The notes: generated from the sequence alone by a model not told the origin. Counted from the first letter of the stretch, positions 49,820 through 60,670 are shown. The stretch is DNA of 64,000 bases from Allobaculum stercoricanis DSM 13633 (GCF_000384195.1 NZ_KB913034.1:659479-723478); one strand, 5' to 3'. Translations and numbers: made by a program.

Positions 49820-52800
49820 ATGAATAAATCTACAATAAAGAATTTTGCTATATGGGCTCGCGACGAATTGATTGCAAATGTTTCTCAAAAAGCATTCGAA
49901 TATGGTGTATCAAAGGAAGAAATCTTGGAACAAAATTCTGAAAGTATACACGGTAAGGTATTATCATCTGAAGAAAAGGAACAAAGACAAGTACTCATTA
50001 AAAAAGTAAATGAAAAAGGATTTGATCAAGTCATCGAAGAAGTAGCATATACATGGTTTAACCGTTTTATTGCCCTCCGTTATATGGAAGTGAATAATTA
50101 TCTTCCAAACAAGATTCGTGTATTTACTAACGAAAGAAGTGAATTTGATCCTGAGATATTAAAAGAAGCACTAAATCTAGATATTAAAGGTTTAAATAAA
50201 GAATATATCTACGACTGTATTCAAAATAATAAAAGAGAAGAACTGTACAAATATTTATTAATCACAACTTGCAATGATATGGGTAACTACCTTCCCGGTA
50301 TGTTTACAAAGATTAGTGATTACAAAGTACTATTATTCCCCGATAATCTTTTAAGAGATGAAAGTGTACTGGCCAAATTAATATCGGAAATTGATGAAGA
50401 TGCATGGCTTGATCAAGTGCAAATCATCGGTTGGCTATATCAATATTACAATACGGAACCGAAAGCTAATGTGTATGCTAGACCTAAAGGAAGTAAGATT
50501 TCAAAGTATGATATTCCAGCAGTGACGCAGTTGTTTACACCAGATTGGATTGTTAAATATATGGTGGAAAACTCTCTAGGTAGATTATGGTTAGAGGGAC
50601 ATGAAAATAACGCCTTAAAAGAGAACTGGAGATATTACTTAGAAGAAGCAAAACAAGAAGAATCTGTTCAAAAACAACTAGATGAAATCCGTTTAAATAG
50701 AAGAAATCAAAAGATTGAAGAAGTAACAGTCATTGATCCGTGTATGGGTTCAGGACATATTTTGGTATATGCATTTGATGTGCTCATGCAAATATATGAA
50801 TCAGAAGGTTGGACACAAAGAGATGCAGCCATTTCTATTCTTGAAAATAACTTATATGGTTTAGATATTGACGAAAGAGCTTATCAAATATCGTATTTTG
50901 CGTTGATGATGAAAGCTAGATCGTATAATCGTCGTGTTTTATCTAAGGGTATAAAACCACATGTATATCAAATTCAGGCCAGTAATAATCTACCTATGCA
51001 AAACCTTGAATTTGCTATAAAAGATGAAGTTATATTAAAAGACATTGAAACATTAATACATGAAATGACAGATGCAGATGAGTATGGATCATTACTTACA
51101 ACATCTAAATTAGATTATGAAGCTATTTACAATTATTGTGAAACACATAGAGATGGTTTATTTGGACTATTTGTAGAAAACCAACTATTACCATTTATTC
51201 GTTGTGCTGAATTGTTATCAAGAAAATACGATATTACTGTGACAAATCCGCCATACATGCCTCCGACAGATAAGCAAAAGGCTTTTGCAATAAAAAATTA
51301 CCCGAATGCAAAAACTGATATGTTTGCAATTATGATGGAGCGAGGATTGATTTTTTCACAAAAGTATGGATTTAGCTGTATGGTAACTATGCAATCGTGG
51401 ATGTTCTTATCCAGTTACGAAAAAATGAGAGAAAATCTGATTAAAAATTATTCTATTGCAAACTTAATGCAAATGGAAAATATGGTAATGGGAATAGCTT
51501 TTGGGACAGCAGTATCAAATATTTTAAATGTGAAACTAAATGAGTATAAAGGAACTTATAATTATATTAAATTAAGTGATATTCAAAATGATGTACCATT
51601 TGAATTTCCAGTTAGAGAAAATAGATTTGCGCAGATTTCAGCAACCAACTTCTCTAAAATACCAAGAAGTCCGATTGCGTACTGGGCAAGCAATAGGTTA
51701 ATAGATTCATTCGAGCAGGGAGAAAAACTAGCCAATAAATGTGAAACCAAGAAAGGATTGGTAACTTCGGATAATAACAGATTTTTAAGGTTATGGCATG
51801 AAGTAAGTATAAATAACTTGTCATTCTTTACTAAATCAAATGAAGAAACAAAGAAAATACATTTCAAGTGGTATCCTTTGAACAAAGGTGGAGAATTTAG
51901 ACGCTGGTATGGAAATAGAGATCATGTTATCAACTGGAAAAATGATGGATATGAAATTAGAAATTTCAGGGATAAAAAAGGGAAACTTCTTTCTCGACCA
52001 CAAAACACTCAATACAACTTTCGTAATGCATTGACATGGTCCAAAATTACCTCGGGAACATTTAGTGCAAGATATTCTGAGGGAGGTTTTTTGTTTGATG
52101 ATGCAGCTGCCATTTGTTATCACCCAGAAAAAATAACGCTGTTCTATGTGTTGGGTTACTTAAATAGTAAATGTTGCCAAATGACTTTAAATGTATTAAA
52201 TCCGACCATCAATATTCAGATAGGAGATATTGGTAATCTTTCCTTGCTTGAAGAAAAAAAAGATAAAGTTATTGATTTGGTGAAAAAAAATATAGATCTT
52301 TCAAAACAAGACTGGGACTCATTTGAAACATCATGGGACTTTACTGCACATCCATTAGTTAAAAATCAAGTGTCTAGTATTAAAGAAGCGTATTCATTGT
52401 GGAATATAGAGTGTAATGAACGTTTTAATACTTTAAAAGCGAATGAAGAAGAATTGAATAGAATCTTTATCGATATTTATGGATTAAATGATGAGTTAGA
52501 TCCATATGTAGAAGATAAGGATGTAACAGTAAGAAAAGCTGATTTAACTAAGGATATTAAATCATTAATTAGTTATGCAGTCGGATGTATGTTTGGCCGT
52601 TATTCCTTAGATGTTGATGGCTTGGCATATGCTGGTGGTGATTTTGATTGGAGTAAATATAGTAAGTTTATTCCGGATAAAGATAATATTATTCCAATTA
52701 GTGACGATGAGTATTTTGAGGATGATATTGTCGCTCGATTTATTGACTTTATCAAAGTTGTTTATGGTGAAGATACGCTGGAAGAAAACTTAGATTTTAT

Positions 52801-53254
52801 TGCGACTGCCTTAGGTGGAAAAGGAACAAGTAGAGAAGTCATTCGTAATTATTTCTTGAATGAGTTCTATAAAGATCATTGTAAGATTTATCAAAAACGT
52901 CCGATTTATTGGATGTTTGATAGTGGTAAGAAAAATGGCTTCAAGTGTTTAGTTTATATGCATCGTTATCAACCAGATTTAGTTGCTCGTATTCGTACGG
53001 ATTATGTGCATAATACTCAATCTCGATTAAATTATTCGATTGATACATTAGAAGGACAATTAGATCATGTATCTACTTCAGAGCGGGTTCGAATGAATAA
53101 AGAGATTATTCGATTAAAAGGACAAGCTGATGAAGTTCGAAAATATGAAGAAATTGTGCATCATTATGCGGATATGATGTTGTCAATCGATCTGGATGAT
53201 GGAGTTAAAGTTAACTACGAAAAATTTAAGGATTTATTAGCAAAGATTAAATAG
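49820..53254 (+). CDS. pglX: BREX adenine-specific DNA methyltransferase PglX
   Basis: This 1144-residue N6-adenine methyltransferase has the SAM motif 'VIDPCMGSGHILVYAFDVL' (about 309-327) and the catalytic 'ITVTNPPYMPP' (NPPY, about 473-483). A large target-recognition C-terminal part follows. PglX marks self DNA at a non-palindromic BREX site and is also needed for phage exclusion. The start ATG at 49820 has aaaggagattt upstream. The gene looks complete, with no slippery repeats for phase variation seen. Confidence 0.94.
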   Translation: MNKSTIKNFAIWARDELIANVSQKAFEYGVSKEEILEQNSESIHGKVLSSEEKEQRQVLIKKVNEKGFDQVIEEVAYTWFNRFIALRYMEVNNYLPNKIRVFTNERSEFDPEILKEALNLDIKGLNKEYIYDCIQNNKREELYKYLLITTCNDMGNYLPGMFTKISDYKVLLFPDNLLRDESVLAKLISEIDEDAWLDQVQIIGWLYQYYNTEPKANVYARPKGSKISKYDIPAVTQLFTPDWIVKYMVENSLGRLWLEGHENNALKENWRYYLEEAKQEESVQKQLDEIRLNRRNQKIEEVTVIDPCMGSGHILVYAFDVLMQIYESEGWTQRDAAISILENNLYGLDIDERAYQISYFALMMKARSYNRRVLSKGIKPHVYQIQASNNLPMQNLEFAIKDEVILKDIETLIHEMTDADEYGSLLTTSKLDYEAIYNYCETHRDGLFGLFVENQLLPFIRCAELLSRKYDITVTNPPYMPPTDKQKAFAIKNYPNAKTDMFAIMMERGLIFSQKYGFSCMVTMQSWMFLSSYEKMRENLIKNYSIANLMQMENMVMGIAFGTAVSNILNVKLNEYKGTYNYIKLSDIQNDVPFEFPVRENRFAQISATNFSKIPRSPIAYWASNRLIDSFEQGEKLANKCETKKGLVTSDNNRFLRLWHEVSINNLSFFTKSNEETKKIHFKWYPLNKGGEFRRWYGNRDHVINWKNDGYEIRNFRDKKGKLLSRPQNTQYNFRNALTWSKITSGTFSARYSEGGFLFDDAAAICYHPEKITLFYVLGYLNSKCCQMTLNVLNPTINIQIGDIGNLSLLEEKKDKVIDLVKKNIDLSKQDWDSFETSWDFTAHPLVKNQVSSIKEAYSLWNIECNERFNTLKANEEELNRIFIDIYGLNDELDPYVEDKDVTVRKADLTKDIKSLISYAVGCMFGRYSLDVDGLAYAGGDFDWSKYSKFIPDKDNIIPISDDEYFEDDIVARFIDFIKVVYGEDTLEENLDFIATALGGKGTSREVIRNYFLNEFYKDHCKIYQKRPIYWMFDSGKKNGFKCLVYMHRYQPDLVARIRTDYVHNTQSRLNYSIDTLEGQLDHVSTSERVRMNKEIIRLKGQADEVRKYEEIVHHYADMMLSIDLDDGVKVNYEKFKDLLAKIK

Positions 53255-53273
53255 GTTGTTTGGAGGGCTTGTT

Positions 53274-55853
53274 ATGGCTTTAGAAGATATAAAAAAAGAA
53301 TTGGAACAAAAGTTTAATGAGCCTTTAGAGGAGTTTTATAAAAGAAGAATCATCTTTTGGCAGGATGAAGCAAAAGAATTTATCAATGAAATTGAAGATT
53401 TGACTTTATCGAATGCGAAAGTATTAATTCTAAATGAAACAAATCAATTTGTATCCAAGAAACTCTTATCGCATGATGATCTAGAATCAAATTATTTGGT
53501 TTATAATCCATTGACCAGTGATATGGAAAATGATTGGTTTTTAGATATCAAGTTATATAGTGAAGAATATAGATCGGATATCACATCACGTTATATGCAG
53601 GAGTTAAATATAGAAAATACTCCTGCATTACGTCATGTGGTTAAAGGTTATAGTACATTCCTAAATGCGGTTTCGCGTCGTCGTGCGCTCGCAAAAGTTG
53701 AATGTGATATTGAGAAACCATCTAAATTTCATCTTGCGGTTATTGCGGCAATATGCGGTTTAAAAACAATAGATCACCAAGAGATTATCCGATCTGTATT
53801 AATGGATGGCGAAGATATAAGTAATCATGCAAAATTAGAAATGCTTAAATATGGAGCGAGTGATGCATTTTGGGCACTTGTAGACAAAAAAACTGGCTAC
53901 ATAGATGAGAAGCGTAATATTGATGATTTGAATCTTCATATTGTATTAAGTGCTGTGTCTAAAACTTGCGATAAGAATTTATTAGATGGATTAGATGATT
54001 ATTATAATCCAATGCAAAATGAATTTTGTTATGATTTAGTGACAGAATGGGCTCATAGCAAAGATAAAGAATCATTTTATGATATCGCTCGATTCGTAGA
54101 AGAAAAACTTCAACTATTAAATCGCTTTAGAAAAAGCGATGTTGATGCATTAATGGGTATTGAATGTTTACCTTGTATCGAAGAAGTAATCTTAGAAAAA
54201 CTGATGAAAGATGTTTTAAACCATCTTATTGATGCAGATAAGCTAATTCATGTTATTGAGAATAGACGTACTACTGTATGGTACGAAAAATATGCTTGTT
54301 ATTATGATGGTTTAATGCAAGTTGCAAATATATTTAAATTCTATAATGAACATATGAATAGTTTCCATGATGTAAAAGCCGAAGAACTATGGAAGAAATA
54401 CACCCAAGACTATTACAAGATGGATACATATTATCGTTTGTTCCACGTTGCATATGCGCTAGTCTTACAAGATGCTACTCCGTTACTTGATGATTTATTT
54501 AAACAAGTTGTTGAAGAAGTAGAAAAAGAATATAAAAATTGGTTCTTAGATAAATTAGCTTCAAATTGGACAAACGTAATTGAAAAGGATTTAGATACAG
54601 TTGGATATGTAGAAGGAATTGAAAAACAAAAAGACTTCTATTTAAATTATGTAAATAATGCTGAAGGTAAAATATATGTCATTATTTCAGATGCACTACG
54701 TTATGAAGTTGCGGCAAGTTTAGCTGATGAGTTGCGTTTAGATCGTTCTAAAGTTGAGCTCAATTCTATGCAAAGTGTATTCCCAAGTATTACGAAGTTT
54801 GGTATGTCTGCATTACTTCCACATAAAAAAATATCGATCGATAATAAAAATGGCATGATCAAAGTATTGGTTGATAATAAAACTTCAGAAATGAGCGATC
54901 GCGACTCTTTGTTGAAAGCTTATAACCCGGCAAGTGTTGCGCTAAAATATAAAGATTTTATCGTTATGAAGCGTGATGAAAAACGTAATGCTGTAAAAGG
55001 TAAGGATGTTGTTTACATTTACCATGATACGATTGACAGTGCGAGCCACAACGATGATACAGGTGTTTTTAAAGCATGCGATGAAGCAATTGATGAAATT
55101 AAGAATTTGATTAATATCATTACGTCCACACTTAATGGCATTAATATCATCGTTACTGCAGATCATGGCTTCTTATATACATATGATTCATTAAATGAAG
55201 AAGATAAAGTAGAACGAAGTAGTTTTGTCAAAGATATTATCGAACAAGGAAGACGTTATGCACTATGTAAAAATGATGCTAAACCGGATTATCTAATGCA
55301 TGTTCATTCTATTTACGGTAACGAAAATGTTGAAGGTTTTACACCAAGAGAAAATATTCGCATTAAGGGTGCTGGCGGTCAAAACTTTGTTCATGGTGGT
55401 GTTAGCTTACAAGAAATGGTAGTTCCTGTGATTCAATATCGCTATTTGCGTGCTGGATATAAATCATATGTTTCAAATAAAGACATGTATGATACAAAAT
55501 CAGTTACATTATCACTCTTATCATCGAGTCATAAAATCACCAATAAAATCTTTACTTTAAGTTTCTATCAGAAAGAAGCTGTACGGAATAATTTTGTACC
55601 TTGCGTATATGAAATCTTTATGACGGATGAGTCAGGACAAACTGTCAGTGACAAACACAAAATCATTGCCGATCGGACGAGCGAAGAAAATAAAGATCGT
55701 GAATATAAATGTTTGTTTAATTTAAAACCAATTAAATTTAGTCATAAAGAATTGTATTACCTTGTAATTCAAGATGAAAAGGGACTTCAAGTTCCTGTTA
55801 AAGAAGAATTTACAATTGATATTGCGATGGCTTTTGACGACTTTGATTTTTAA
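53274..55853 (+). CDS. pglZ: BREX alkaline-phosphatase-like protein PglZ
   Basis: This 859-residue protein contains the PglZ domain of the alkaline phosphatase superfamily in its C-terminal half: 'YVIISDALRYEVAASLADEL' (metal/nucleophile region, about 463-482) and 'GINIIVTADHGFLYTYDSL' (metal-binding DHG, about 620-640). 'GAGGQNFVHGGVSLQEMVVPVI' completes the domain. The ATG at 53274 follows ggagg. PglZ is the signature gene of BREX systems and presumably a metal-dependent hydrolase or nuclease in the complex. Confidence 0.94.
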   Translation: MALEDIKKELEQKFNEPLEEFYKRRIIFWQDEAKEFINEIEDLTLSNAKVLILNETNQFVSKKLLSHDDLESNYLVYNPLTSDMENDWFLDIKLYSEEYRSDITSRYMQELNIENTPALRHVVKGYSTFLNAVSRRRALAKVECDIEKPSKFHLAVIAAICGLKTIDHQEIIRSVLMDGEDISNHAKLEMLKYGASDAFWALVDKKTGYIDEKRNIDDLNLHIVLSAVSKTCDKNLLDGLDDYYNPMQNEFCYDLVTEWAHSKDKESFYDIARFVEEKLQLLNRFRKSDVDALMGIECLPCIEEVILEKLMKDVLNHLIDADKLIHVIENRRTTVWYEKYACYYDGLMQVANIFKFYNEHMNSFHDVKAEELWKKYTQDYYKMDTYYRLFHVAYALVLQDATPLLDDLFKQVVEEVEKEYKNWFLDKLASNWTNVIEKDLDTVGYVEGIEKQKDFYLNYVNNAEGKIYVIISDALRYEVAASLADELRLDRSKVELNSMQSVFPSITKFGMSALLPHKKISIDNKNGMIKVLVDNKTSEMSDRDSLLKAYNPASVALKYKDFIVMKRDEKRNAVKGKDVVYIYHDTIDSASHNDDTGVFKACDEAIDEIKNLINIITSTLNGINIIVTADHGFLYTYDSLNEEDKVERSSFVKDIIEQGRRYALCKNDAKPDYLMHVHSIYGNENVEGFTPRENIRIKGAGGQNFVHGGVSLQEMVVPVIQYRYLRAGYKSYVSNKDMYDTKSVTLSLLSSSHKITNKIFTLSFYQKEAVRNNFVPCVYEIFMTDESGQTVSDKHKIIADRTSEENKDREYKCLFNLKPIKFSHKELYYLVIQDEKGLQVPVKEEFTIDIAMAFDDFDF

Positions 55854-55981
55854 TAAAGGAAGCAATCTCTTTTGTATGAAGAGATAGCGCGTCGGATGGG
55901 ATTTCATCAAATTTAATGATGAAGGTAGATTGGTTCGATTCTCACGCTTCTCAATAGATTATTTAAATGGAGGTTTCTTTT

Positions 55982-58021
55982 GTGAGTGATAGAGTAGAAA
56001 TAAAAGAAAAACTAAGACAATATTTTGATGGAAAAATTGTTAGGAAAGATTTAGCCAAGAAAATAAAAGAAGGTGCGAATGTACCTGTTTATGTATTGGA
56101 ATTTTTGTTAGGACAATATTGTGGAAGTGATGACGAAGAAATAATTGCTTCTGGGGTAGAGAAAGTTAAAAAGATTTTATCAGATAACTTTGTAAGACCG
56201 GATGAAGCACAAAAAATATTATCTACTTTACGTCAAAGAGGAACCTATACTGTAATTGATAAAATTACAGTGAATTTAAATATAAAAAACGATCGATATG
56301 AAGCAGAATTTTCAAATTTAGGAATAAAAAATATTTCGATCAATGAAGACTATCCATCAAAGTATGATCGTTTATTATGCGGCGGTATATGGTGCATTGT
56401 AAGTTTAGAGTATGATTTTGATGAAGAAGATAAAAAATCTTCACCGATTCATATATTGAAATTAAATCCGATTCAAATGCCTCATGTTGACATTAAAGAA
56501 TTAGAAGAAGGTCGATCTTACTTTAGTAAGGAAGAATGGATCGATATTATGCTTAGATCAATCGGTATGGAACCAGATCAATTGTCCGAACGTGAAAAAT
56601 GGCTACTTTTACTTCGTATGGTGCCACTTATTGAGAATAACTATAATTTGTGCGAACTGGGACCAAGAAGTACTGGTAAATCGTATGTCTATAAAGAAAT
56701 TTCACCAAATAGTATTTTAGTATCTGGTGGTCAAACAACGGTTGCTAATCTTTTCTATAACATGGCAAAAAAACAGGTGGGTCTTGTTGGATTATGGGAT
56801 TGCGTGGCTTTTGATGAAGTTGCAGGTATTAACTTTAAGGATAAAGACGGAATTCAAATTATGAAGGACTACATGGCTAGTGGTTCTTTTGCTCGTGGTA
56901 AAGAAGAAAAAGCAGCGAGTGCCTCTATGGTTTTTGTTGGAAATATCAATCAAAGTGTCGATGTTTTACTAAAGACATCGAGTTTGTTTGATCCATTTCC
57001 TACTGAAATGGGAACAGATACTGCCTTCTTAGATCGAATGCATTGCTATTTACCTGGTTGGGAAGTGCCAAAGTTTAGGCCAGAACATTTTACTGATGAT
57101 TATGGTTTTATTACGGATTATTTAGCGGAATTTATTCGTGAATTAAGAAAAAGTGGACAAGGTGACGCATTAGATAAATACTTTAGATTAGGTAAAAATT
57201 TAAATCAGAGAGATGTAATTGCGGTTAGAAAAACAGTATCTGGATTAGTAAAACTCATTTATCCAAATGGAAAATACACCAAAGAAGACGTAGAAGAAAT
57301 ATTGAGAATTGCTTTAGAGATGCGAAGACGTGTAAAAGAGCAATTAAAGAAAATAGGTGGTATGGAATTTTACGATGTGAATTTTTCATATATTGATCAA
57401 GATACATTTGAAGAAAAATATGTATCAGTGCCTGAGCAAGGATCAAGCACATTAATTCCAGATGGCATATCAAACCCTGGTCAAGTATATACCGTATCAG
57501 AAGGTAAAAATGGAATGATTGGATTATTTAAACTGGAGTCACAAATGTTACCAGGTAGTGGGAAATTTGAAAAGACTGGTCTAGGTAGTGACCGTGAATG
57601 TAAGGAAGCATTAACAACGGCATTTAGTTTCTTAAAAGCTAATAGTAAATATATTTCTCAATCTATTAGCACCACAACTAAAGACTATTTTATTGATTAT
57701 CGAGACTTACAAGGGATTGGGATGACTAGTAAGTTGGCTTTACCGTCTTTGATTTCCATTTGCTCAATTGCGTTAAGTAAACCTACTCTAAGTTCTTTAG
57801 TTGTGCTGGGTGATATTACGATTAGTGGTTCAGTAATGAAAGTTGATAATCTAGCAAATAGTTTACAAGTTTGTTTAGACAGCGGAGCTAAGAAAGTTTT
57901 ATTACCAATAACATCCGCAGCAGATATAGCAACTGTACCCAGTGACCTTATGGGGCGTTTTAATATTAACTTTTACAACAGTGCACAAGATGCTGTTTTT
58001 AAAGCTTTAGGTGTTGAATAA
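55982..58021 (+). CDS. brxL: BREX Lon-like AAA+ protein BrxL
   Basis: This 679-residue protein has an AAA+ domain with Walker A 'LGPRSTGKSYVYKEI' (about 226-240) and Walker B 'CVAFDEVAGI'. A C-terminal Lon-protease-like domain reads 'GMTSKLALPSLISICSIAL ... LGDITISGSVMKVDNLANSLQ'. The Lon catalytic Lys position (GGLKEK in Lon) reads DNLANS, so proteolysis is unlikely, in line with BrxL acting as a DNA-binding AAA+ ring. The start is a GTG eight bases after ggagg. A 128-bp gap separates it from pglZ. It ends the type 1 BREX operon. Confidence 0.93.
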   Translation: MSDRVEIKEKLRQYFDGKIVRKDLAKKIKEGANVPVYVLEFLLGQYCGSDDEEIIASGVEKVKKILSDNFVRPDEAQKILSTLRQRGTYTVIDKITVNLNIKNDRYEAEFSNLGIKNISINEDYPSKYDRLLCGGIWCIVSLEYDFDEEDKKSSPIHILKLNPIQMPHVDIKELEEGRSYFSKEEWIDIMLRSIGMEPDQLSEREKWLLLLRMVPLIENNYNLCELGPRSTGKSYVYKEISPNSILVSGGQTTVANLFYNMAKKQVGLVGLWDCVAFDEVAGINFKDKDGIQIMKDYMASGSFARGKEEKAASASMVFVGNINQSVDVLLKTSSLFDPFPTEMGTDTAFLDRMHCYLPGWEVPKFRPEHFTDDYGFITDYLAEFIRELRKSGQGDALDKYFRLGKNLNQRDVIAVRKTVSGLVKLIYPNGKYTKEDVEEILRIALEMRRRVKEQLKKIGGMEFYDVNFSYIDQDTFEEKYVSVPEQGSSTLIPDGISNPGQVYTVSEGKNGMIGLFKLESQMLPGSGKFEKTGLGSDRECKEALTTAFSFLKANSKYISQSISTTTKDYFIDYRDLQGIGMTSKLALPSLISICSIALSKPTLSSLVVLGDITISGSVMKVDNLANSLQVCLDSGAKKVLLPITSAADIATVPSDLMGRFNINFYNSAQDAVFKALGVE

Positions 58022-58144
58022 GATCACGAGAAACAGTATTTTGTTATTCGAAGTTTGTAAAACTAAGGCGTTCAAAATTTGATAGATTTTGATAACCATT
58101 GACTATGAATTTGGATGGAATCATTTTAAATCTCAAATATTTTA

Positions 58145-58180
58145 TAGCGAAGAATTCGGCCTGATTCTTCGCTATTTTTA
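58145..58180 (+). terminator. Terminator of the BREX operon
   Basis: The perfect 11-bp stem tagcgaagaat / attcttcgcta with an eight-base loop is followed by a T tract. Confidence 0.9.
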
Positions 58181-58471
58181 GTGTTTTTTCACTTGGTGTA
58201 ACTAAATTGTCGAAAAATATTTTTAAAACATAGTAAACATGATTCGTAATTTTTTATATTTCTTGATTTGTTATTTTTGTTCTTATCAAATTTACAATCT
58301 TATTTGATTTTTGATGGCTGAATTAATTAGGTGACAATTGTTTTTGTCAATTGAAAATTGGTCCACTTGCGTAATTGAAATCTGATCCACTTAAGGGAGA
58401 AGAATACTGCTCTTTCATAGAGCAGTTCCTTCTCCTTAACACCCCCTAGGGGGTGGCGCGTTTTTTAAAAT

Positions 58472-59227
58472 TTATTTCTCTGATTTTTCTTCAACCCATT
58501 TCTTTGTTTCTTTTAGCCTGTAGCTCTGGCCAGTCATATTGATCATATGTGCCTTATAAGCAAGTCTGTCTATCATAGCCGCTGTCAGCACTTCGTCCCT
58601 AAAGATCTCTTTCCATCGATTCAGCTCTAGGTTACTGGTGACAACGATGGATTTCTTGCCATTTCGGCTTGAAATCAAATTAAACAGTATTTCTCCTGAT
58701 TTCTGATCAAATGAGCAGTAACCTAGTTCGTCTAATATCACGAGATCAAAACTTTCAAAACGTTTCTTATAGCGCAGAATTTGGTTCTGACTCATTGCTT
58801 CTCGGATCTCAATCAAAAGATCGGATACACCAATAAATAGAACGCTCATGTTGTTCAAGCAGGCTTCTACACCTAGACAGATTGATAACGCACTTTTTCC
58901 TGTCCCTGGATTCCCGATAAGTATTACGTTTTCTCCTTTTTGGATAAACTCCAAAGTCGATAGCTCTTTTACTTTCTGCTGAATTTCAATTCTTAGATGT
59001 TCCGTCTGAAAATCTTCGAGTGTCATTCGATTGGGAAAATGCGCTAACTGCAGCCGTTTTTGGATACAGTTCTCATTCCGACTCATCGTCTCTCCCTTAA
59101 GAATCTCTTCTAGGAATTCTGCATAATCTGGTTTATTTTCTCTTGCATCCGCGATGAGATCTCTATAGTTATTCCGAATAAAGGGCAAGCGAAGTCTTTT
59201 GGCATATACTTCTATCATCATTTTCAT
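58472..59227 (-). CDS. istB: IS21 family helper ATPase IstB
   Basis: This 251-residue DnaC-like AAA+ ATPase has Walker A 'ENVILIGNPGTGKSALSICLG' (about 98-117), Walker B 'FDLVILDELGYCSF' and 'SIVVTSNLELNRWKEIFRDEVLTAAMIDRLAYKAHM'. It activates the IstA transposase and target selection. It starts a few bases after istA; a GTG two codons upstream is an alternative start. Confidence 0.95.
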   Translation of the reverse strand: MKMMIEVYAKRLRLPFIRNNYRDLIADARENKPDYAEFLEEILKGETMSRNENCIQKRLQLAHFPNRMTLEDFQTEHLRIEIQQKVKELSTLEFIQKGENVILIGNPGTGKSALSICLGVEACLNNMSVLFIGVSDLLIEIREAMSQNQILRYKKRFESFDLVILDELGYCSFDQKSGEILFNLISSRNGKKSIVVTSNLELNRWKEIFRDEVLTAAMIDRLAYKAHMINMTGQSYRLKETKKWVEEKSEK

Positions 59228-59236
59228 ACTCACTTT

Positions 59237-60670
59237 CTAGGCAAATAGTGCCTGGTATCCCTGCAATTGATCAGCTAAGGGCTCGTAAGCTGGTTGAGGG
59301 GAAGGGGCTTGGCAAGCTTCTATTTTGAGCAGTTCTTTCAGTTGATCTAAAGGCATATTCTTATTCCGAGTGAGTATAGCTATGAATTCTCTCGGTTTTT
59401 CGCTAAAATAGTTGTCGTAAATAGTTTTAAGTTCTGGTTCAGCTTTGAGGGCGGCGCTGTTTCTCAAAGCTCCAGGCTTTTTTCTCAGCGTGCTTAGATA
59501 GTGTCGTATATCGAAGCACGTTTTTTGTTTGTCATCATTGATTCTTCTGTGCTCGGCCACTTGGCTATGTTCGTAATAGACCTTAACTGTTTCTGTGTAA
59601 ATTTTTACTCTGACTTCTTTGCCGACGAGATAGTCAGGAACCGAATACTGATTTCCATCTACGCTAATCAAAGAATACTTGTTGACTGTCCGGTCGACTA
59701 TTTTTGCGGCTTCGTAATCAGGAAGAAGAGGAATCAGAAACAACTGTTCTTCCTTCCATTTTGTGTCCTTATTCAGATCGGAAAGGCAGTTTTTTAGCCA
59801 TATTCTTGCTTCTTCCAAACTGTCAAACTGATATTTCAAGGCAAAGCTCCTATTTCTAACCACCTCTACTGACCGTTCAACCGATCCTTTCTCATTTCCA
59901 GAGAATGCGTTAGTCACATTGATCCGAAAGCCATAGTAATGGGCAAAACGGATCAATTCTGGATTGATTTCTTTTTCAGTTTTACCGATGAATTTTGAGA
60001 CCACGTTTCTCATGTTGTCGAAAACACCTTCTTTAAAGCAACCTCCTACTTCATGAAAGAAACGGATCATTGATTCGAAAAACACCTGACTTTTTTGATT
60101 TTCATATAAGTAAGCAGCTCTATATCCTGACCATGGAGAAGTCATAACCGCTAAGTAGAATGTTTTTTTCTGACCATTAATCATCAACTTCACTTCGCCA
60201 AAGTCATATTCAAATCTATCTCCTGGTTCATACTCTTGGCTGATGAAGCATTCTTTGTGTCGGTTTTTCTTCTCTTTGATCTTTTTTGTGATCGTCGATA
60301 ATCCAACATCGAATCCAGCGTTTTTGATCAATTCCCAAATCTGCATACAGGTCAACTGCTGCTTATGAGAATTCCCCAACAGACGCGTTTTTTCTTCTTC
60401 GTTTTCAAGAATTTGATCCAATAAAGCATCAACTTCTGGAGTGTACTTTCTTGGGCACCGTGTTGAAGTGTTGTAAGAAGGAGGAGTGAGACACTCCTCG
60501 ATCAACACCTGACTGTTTTCCCAAGTTGGATTAGCGATTAGAGAAGCTCTATTCTCTATGAATTTGCGATAATACTTTTCTCCAGTTGTTCTCGATATAG
60601 CGCACAGCTCAGCAGCTTTTCTAGATGAGATTCCACTCTCTCGCAAATCTATATATTCAAAAATCTTCAT
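59237..60670 (-). CDS. istA: IS21 family transposase IstA
   Basis: This 477-residue DDE transposase has an N-terminal helix-turn-helix ('ESGISSRKAAELCAISRTTGEKYYRKF') and a catalytic core including 'FEYDFGEVKLMI' (Asp), 'EGVFDNMRNVVSKF' (Asp) and 'NAFSGNEKGSVERSVEVVRN' (Glu). A C-terminal Mu-transposase-like domain ('YSVPDYLVGKEVRVKIY') follows. The ATG at 60670 has aaaggtg upstream; a GTG at 60682 lacks spacing. Both IS genes are intact. Confidence 0.94.
   Translation of the reverse strand: MKIFEYIDLRESGISSRKAAELCAISRTTGEKYYRKFIENRASLIANPTWENSQVLIEECLTPPSYNTSTRCPRKYTPEVDALLDQILENEEEKTRLLGNSHKQQLTCMQIWELIKNAGFDVGLSTITKKIKEKKNRHKECFISQEYEPGDRFEYDFGEVKLMINGQKKTFYLAVMTSPWSGYRAAYLYENQKSQVFFESMIRFFHEVGGCFKEGVFDNMRNVVSKFIGKTEKEINPELIRFAHYYGFRINVTNAFSGNEKGSVERSVEVVRNRSFALKYQFDSLEEARIWLKNCLSDLNKDTKWKEEQLFLIPLLPDYEAAKIVDRTVNKYSLISVDGNQYSVPDYLVGKEVRVKIYTETVKVYYEHSQVAEHRRINDDKQKTCFDIRHYLSTLRKKPGALRNSAALKAEPELKTIYDNYFSEKPREFIAILTRNKNMPLDQLKELLKIEACQAPSPQPAYEPLADQLQGYQALFA

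Noticed and set aside
58321-58345. Target-site duplication of the IS21 element
   Set aside because: The flanks (attagg on the left, attatt on the right) do not match beyond chance, so none is claimed.
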